Below, in pieces: positions 59,434 through 64,000 of a stretch of DNA of 64,000 nucleotides. Source of the stretch: Chinchilla lanigera (lineage: Eukaryota; Chordata; Mammalia; Rodentia; Chinchillidae); NCBI RefSeq assembly GCF_000276665.1, contig NW_004955465.1, positions 5,230,893 through 5,294,892 of the forward strand, read 5' to 3'. Positions within the stretch are counted from its first letter, which is position 1. Each line of letters starts with the position of its first letter. The translations under genes were made by a program, and so were the position numbers. The notes under the pieces are model-generated. The model saw only the letters and a list, made by a program, of their open reading frames with translations, had not been told where the DNA came from and did no database searches.

Positions 59434-59973
59434 TCATGTGTAAGATTTACTTAAACTATCCAGCTCAGGGTTGAAGAATGTATAAACCTGAGATTGCTGT
59501 CTTTCTTTCAGTGGTACAAAGGGACAGCAAGATGCCTCCAGGTCCGCCATTTGTATCCTTGCTACAGATGTTCTTCCCTTTTTGTGATGCATAGTCTGTC
59601 TTAAGGTTTCATTCCAGGATGAGAAATAAAGTTCTAGTCTCAAAGCGATCCTGTTTTTGGTAATGTCTTGAAAATATGCTGTACCATTTTGAATAGAAAT
59701 AATGACTGGGAGCCTGTACACTGTAGGTGATTTCCTGTGGACCGTGCTGCAATCTGGGTAAGAAGTGGGAGGCGTTTCTTCAGGTAAACTCCCATCAGTG
59801 TGGAAATTCTGCTTCACACACAAATGGGTCATACAGTGTGATTGATCATCCCCCTTCTTAAAAGTATGATGGCATTAAACTTGAATCTTAACAGGGACAG
59901 ATTTAAGATTAACTTCTTTGAGGAGTTTACGATGTTCTGCCTTGCGTCTCCAAACTCTACACAATTGCTCCAT
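59434..59973 (-). pseudogene. Candidate retrocopy or decayed last exon, product unknown
   Basis: A minus-strand frame starts at an ATG (59971-59973) and reads M-E-Q-L-C-R-V-W-R-R-K, hydrophilic and basic. A TAA at 59875-59877 (codon 33) interrupts it. It then stays open for 146 codons to a TGA at 59434-59436. The later part is mixed-charge, with S/T/P-rich then aromatic segments (for example YFQDITKNRIALRLELYF), and is not low-complexity. AATAAA lies at 59414-59419, 14 bases after the stop, but no poly(A) tract follows. A weak acceptor (CATACTTTTAAG) at about 59859 would instead allow a last exon that excludes the stop. I do not recognise the protein. Confidence 0.35.
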
Positions 59974-60139
59974 CTTGAGATTACATGCGTCAGCAGATCT
60001 GAGACATGTGAATCATAGCTAAAAGCTCAGCGATTATAAGTGGGTACCAGTATGTTCAGGGGCCAGCCTTACAGTGAAGAAATAAATATTATATATAGTT
60101 AGAGCTACCTGTTTACATTGTTATGCATATTTAGCCATC
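59974..60139. other. Unique spacer
   Basis: The candidate frame has an in-frame TGA about 14 codons upstream of its ATG (near 60013). No promoter is apparent. Confidence 0.4.
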
Positions 60140-60445
60140 TATGTCCATGATTCAATCAACTCTTTATCAAAATTATTTAGAAAAAAAATCCTATCTTTAC
60201 TGAACATGTACAGACTTGTTTCATGTTCTATTACTTAAACAACACAATGTAAAAACTGTTTATGTGGTATTTACCGTGTGTTAAAAACTATAATTAACTT
60301 AGAGTTGATTTAAAGTACATGAGAAGATGTACATAAGTTATATGCAAATACTAAATCGCATCATATAAGGGACTTGAGCATCTTTGACATCTGTGGGGGT
60401 CCTGGAAGTGATGCCCCACGGGTTCCAAAGGACAACTGTGCTTAG
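60140..60445 (+). mobile_element. Tigger-type nonautonomous DNA transposon relic, copy 2
   Basis: TCCATGATTCAATCAAC, ACTATAATTAACTTAGAGTTGATTTAAAG, a TTATATGCAAATACTAAATCGC segment, AAGGGACTTGAGCATC, GGGGGTCCTGGAAG and a CACGGGTTCCAAAGGACAACTGTG end. Same family and orientation as 13846-14165 but better preserved at the right end. Confidence 0.8.
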
Positions 60446-60629
60446 TTCTGTAACGAGAGTGAACTCCCCAGCTGATGTGTGGTAGACCTCAGGACAGTCT
60501 TGCTCATATTTAAGAACTCAGATGAGCAATTAATTACAATAAATTGGAGTATTTAATACCACTGGGGCAACTTGTTCCTTTCTTTTCTTGTAATTGCCAA
60601 GTAATCCATGGACATATCTTTGGTAAATG

Positions 60630-60669
<40 letters not shown>

Positions 60670-62089
60670 TAAGATTGAATATACTATAGAAAAAGAGGAT
60701 TGGTGTGAGGAAAAGAATCCACATTTCAGTTCCTACTAAAACGTCACATGCTAGTTACATATTCCATCAATTTATTATTATCATTATTATTATCATTGGT
60801 ACTGATTTTGTTTATTTCCTTAATCCTTAATTTCCTCCTAGAAGTTCTTGTGAAAGATTCTTTCTGGAGCATTTTCAGCTCTAAAAATGTAGGCTTCTAT
60901 GCTTCTAAATTTATTTCCTCCAGGAACTACATATACCGGGGAAAATATCAAGGTTTTTGCAACAGAAACACTGTAAAATTTTATTTTTGGTGTAGATTGA
61001 CCCATTAGAAATGAAAAAAATTAAACACTGGTCTCTATAATTTCCATCACAAAAGTTTTTCCTGCACACATTTCATGCTCAATCACCCGTACTCATTCAC
61101 AGCCCTCTTCCCCTCGATGGCTCATAGGGTGCACCTGGCACACACGATGATCCCAGAAGATGCAGCGGATAAATAAAACAACGATGAAATGAAGAGTACC
61201 GCGTTTACTGAGTACAAGTGGAAATCAGGAGAGAAAATATACCCACAGCAACTGAAATCAAAGGAGATCTATGATCAGTGAATTTTGCTTTCTGTTAAAA
61301 TGTGAAGGTCAGACATACTCAGGAGAGTTGGCTTTGCATGAACTGCTCCATGCATGTCATCTTTTCGATGTCTGTATTGCCACAGTCCTACTGACCCATT
61401 GTAACACTCACCCTCCAGCCACGTGGCCACTGCTAAAGATCTGAAGGGAGCACAAGGACCCCAGAGGCAGAGCTCGCTTGTGCAACCAAAGGAATGGGTC
61501 CCTCCTACCTGTTCACAGCACAAACCCAACTTCTGCCTCTCTGTGTAGGAAAACAACACTGTTCATACTCAACTTAAAATCTGCCTTTCTCAAGATCTGA
61601 TTACTGAGATGCTACACTTTTTTTTAATCGCATCCTGCTCAAGAAGTTCAGGGGGTGAAATCCACTCTCCTGTTTTTATTTTATAACGACATGCCACTTT
61701 TTGTTTCTCGATCAGAAATATATGAAGGGACACGGTAAGCTCTGGTTACCTCGTTTCATGTTTGATGTCTTTTTAGCCACATATGTACTATATGTCTCAA
61801 CATGTAAAAAGAAGAAAGAGAAAAGGAAAGAAAAACTAAAAGTGGGGTGAAAAAAATCTCAGTTTCAAATAATGAGCATGTGTACCTTTTTGCCTGAGGC
61901 CTTCATACACAATTTAGCCAGGAAGCCAGGGTAGATCATGATTTAGCTTTTGACATCTCCTGCCTTCAGGCCAGGAGAGACTAATACCGATTTCTGCTCT
62001 GAGCATGCCACAGGAAAAAAAAGTGAGAGAGAGAGAGGCCTTTTATTGACTAAATGATAAAGAGGTTTGTAATGATAAATAACAGTCAT
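60446..62089. other. Unique sequence with simple repeats, no gene seen
   Basis: Holds a (CA)n tract at 60631-60668, a TTATTA-rich patch at 60771-60796, a purine-rich patch at 61807-61846 and (GA)n at 62024-62038. The 94-codon minus frame 61275-61559 is unrecognised. Confidence 0.45.
60631..60668. repeat. (CA)n microsatellite
   Basis: About 18 uninterrupted CA units. The VCVCVC stretch in the minus-strand frame is its translation. Confidence 0.97.
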
Positions 62090-62660
62090 TTTATTGTGGA
62101 ATTCCCCAGAAAAGATGCATTCTGCAGTGTCTGAAGGAGCCTAAAAGCTGAGGTTGGTTCCCCATGGAGCCAAACCTGTTAAACTTCAATTTTTACAGCC
62201 AAGGATAGGGATCACAGATTGTGGGCACCTTTGGCCGTTAAAGCACACACCTACTCTCCATAGCCATGGTGGTGGCCTGTTTTTTGGCTCATGGAAAATT
62301 TCCAAAGGCTGGACCCCAGGGTAGTTGGTGGAAGGCGACTGTCTGTCTGGTATCTGTCTGTCTGCACCAACTTCTTTTGGCCCTGCCTGCTCGAGTTCTG
62401 ATGTAATTCAGCAGCTTCTAAGCTCTGCTTGCTGGAGAAATCACTGCCAGATTTGATCGATAGTTTAATTGTAAACTTTGGGAACAATAATGGATAATTT
62501 GGCTTGAACCGTCCATTATGAGCAATGCTGTCTAGGAGAGAGCCTTCAAAATTAAACAAGAGTTGGGCCACATTATTGCATTTGTACAACTCACCCAGAG
62601 TTAAATAAATCCCCCTTTACAAATGCTGTCTTGGCATTCTGTGGAGTTCAATAAACATAG
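62090..62660. other. Candidate conserved noncoding element
   Basis: Repeat-free, with well-preserved-looking words such as TGATCGATAGTTTAATTG, GGAACAATAATGGATAATTTGG and ACATTATTGCATTTG, rich in SOX/homeodomain/C-EBP-like sites. The 112-codon minus frame 62251-62589 shows no known domain. Regulatory role is inference. Confidence 0.3.
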
Positions 62661-64000
62661 GTCCAGGCAGAAGCAAGGAAGAAAGAAAAGAGGAAATAAA
62701 ATAAAGTTAAAACTATTTACCTGCTGGTTTCTGATGCAAACAGTATTATTATGTTGCCAGAATAATTCTTCCAAATAGTATTTGAATAATAATCCAAAGA
62801 AGTAGATGAATTATTTTTCAGGGGAAGTTTTTTGTTTAATGGAAACTGAAGATAATGAAATTTTAAAAGTGACTGTAAATTAGTTATAGGAAAAAAAATC
62901 CTATAATGACCAGGGCATTAATAAGTACTGTGCAATGGATTTCCAGAGGCATAAGCAAGGCAGTTCAGACATCAGTTGTTTCTTCATGTGAAAGCTATTA
63001 CAAGAAATGATAAAAATGTTAGTATGCATTATATTAAAGTATTACTGAAGAGAGGAAAATTTAGATGACATTCATGGTCTAAAATGATAAGCCCTAAACC
63101 AGATCTCTCTATTCCTGTAGGAATCGTTAGTAAGTTGGCCTAAATTCGCAAAAGACATGTCTTGGATAAACTATTCACATTTAACTTGGTGACTCAAACA
63201 CTCAAGTAGAGTATGGTGCCCGGGTGTAGCCTCGCTTGGCGTCCCACAAGAGTGTTTTCCAAGGAGATTTCCAGCAGAAGATTCAAAAGCGTAATCATGC
63301 AGAAGAAAAGAATTCATAATACAGGGCTTTAAAATAGGCAAGGAACTCTAAAGATACTTGGATCCAAAAATCAGCTCTGTGTGGTTTTGACAAGCAGATC
63401 AATGTACCCAGGCCCTCAATTACCAAAATTTCAAATACGGATAATAGTGACACTCACTTCACAGAATTATCACAGGTTAAATTATTGATATATAAGAATC
63501 ACAAGGAGCCATTAGAAGATTCATAAGAACTGCCAGCTGAGTAAACAATAATAGTGATCTCATCTTTCAACAGTGGTGAATTGTTAGTTTACAGCAATTA
63601 TTTAAAAAAAGCTCTCAATTTCTAATTCTTTTTTGTTAGATAAAGGAGATTTTTCTTTGACACAATTTGATTTCCCAATTTATGCTCTATGCCAATCTTT
63701 TTTTACTAAAGCCAACATTCTATGTTGCTGGGCTGACAGGGAGCAAAAGGTGGCCTAATAGCCTGTCCAGCACAAAGCACTTCATGTCATCCTCTCCCTC
63801 CTGTTGTGTCACCTTGACTAAGATGATAGCAAATTACTTTTCAGATCAGCTGTAAATTCCAGGTTTCAACAGTTCCAACCACTTCTGTGTAACTCACTCA
63901 GGCCCACTGAGCTCTATCTGCATTCTTGGGGCCGCTCCAGGATCCCTGAATAAATCCCAAGTGGGGAAGCTGTAGGGAAGGGGCTTGGTGCACTTCAGGT
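62661..64000. other. Unique sequence; MIR-like patch at 63350-63500
   Basis: The patch reads GGTTTTGACAAGCAGATCAATG, ATAATAGTGACACTCACTTCAC, then ATTATCACAGGTTAAATTATTG, suggesting a plus-strand MIR. No gene is visible to the window end. Confidence 0.45.

Noticed and set aside
1..64000. Prokaryotic-style operons, phage, insertion sequences or defence systems
   Set aside because: No long adjacent frames or ribosome sites. SINE, LINE and LTR content is mammalian throughout.

Overview
The window is mammalian nuclear DNA, most likely from a rodent. It is AT-rich and CpG-poor and packed with decayed transposons. It carries about ten copies of a tRNA-Ala-derived ID-type SINE, together with composite ID/B1 (B4-like) SINEs, rodent MaLR LTRs, and older mammalian repeats (MIR, L2, MER5, Tigger, mariner). 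The ID copies differ from the mouse/rat ID consensus in the right half and carry a read-through CCGG(T/A)-A-rich tail. This suggests a non-murid lineage, possibly a hystricomorph such as a mole-rat or guinea-pig relative. That species guess is inference.

I find no convincing functional protein-coding gene. Almost all open frames are short chance frames or lie in microsatellites and SINEs. The one exception worth keeping is a minus-strand frame at 59434-59973: 179 residue codons' worth of sequence with a single internal stop, and an AATAAA 14 bases after the final stop. It looks like a retrocopy or a decayed last exon of an unidentified gene. The window is therefore intergenic or deep intronic.

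Layout: 1-10 kb holds MIR/L2 relics, an ID SINE with an exact 15-bp duplication, and three solo MaLR LTRs. 10-16.6 kb is mostly unique, with a Tigger-type relic and two segments that read like conserved noncoding sequence. 16.6-24.3 kb holds more LTRs, an ID SINE, MER5 relics, an L2-like relic and a (GGAA)n tract. 24-30 kb is mostly unique. 30-38 kb is repeat-rich (ID copies, L1 pieces, a near-complete MER44-like Tigger MITE, microsatellites). 38.8-39.6 kb is locally CpG-enriched and contains an RFX X-box-like site. 43.7-45.6 kb holds two ID SINEs, a B4-like SINE and an L1 ORF2 relic. 47.4-48.5 kb is a unique, conserved-looking block. 53.3-54.4 kb holds a Tigger element immediately followed by an unusual inverted double mariner. 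56-61 kb holds two ID SINEs, a B1, the candidate retrocopy and a second copy of the 14-kb Tigger family. 62.1-62.7 kb is another conserved-looking block.

There are no cooperating genes to describe. The interest lies in the transposon record (recent ID activity, the palindromic mariner) and in possible long-range regulatory DNA. Family names come from remembered consensus patterns, not a database search. No exciting new enzyme system was found.
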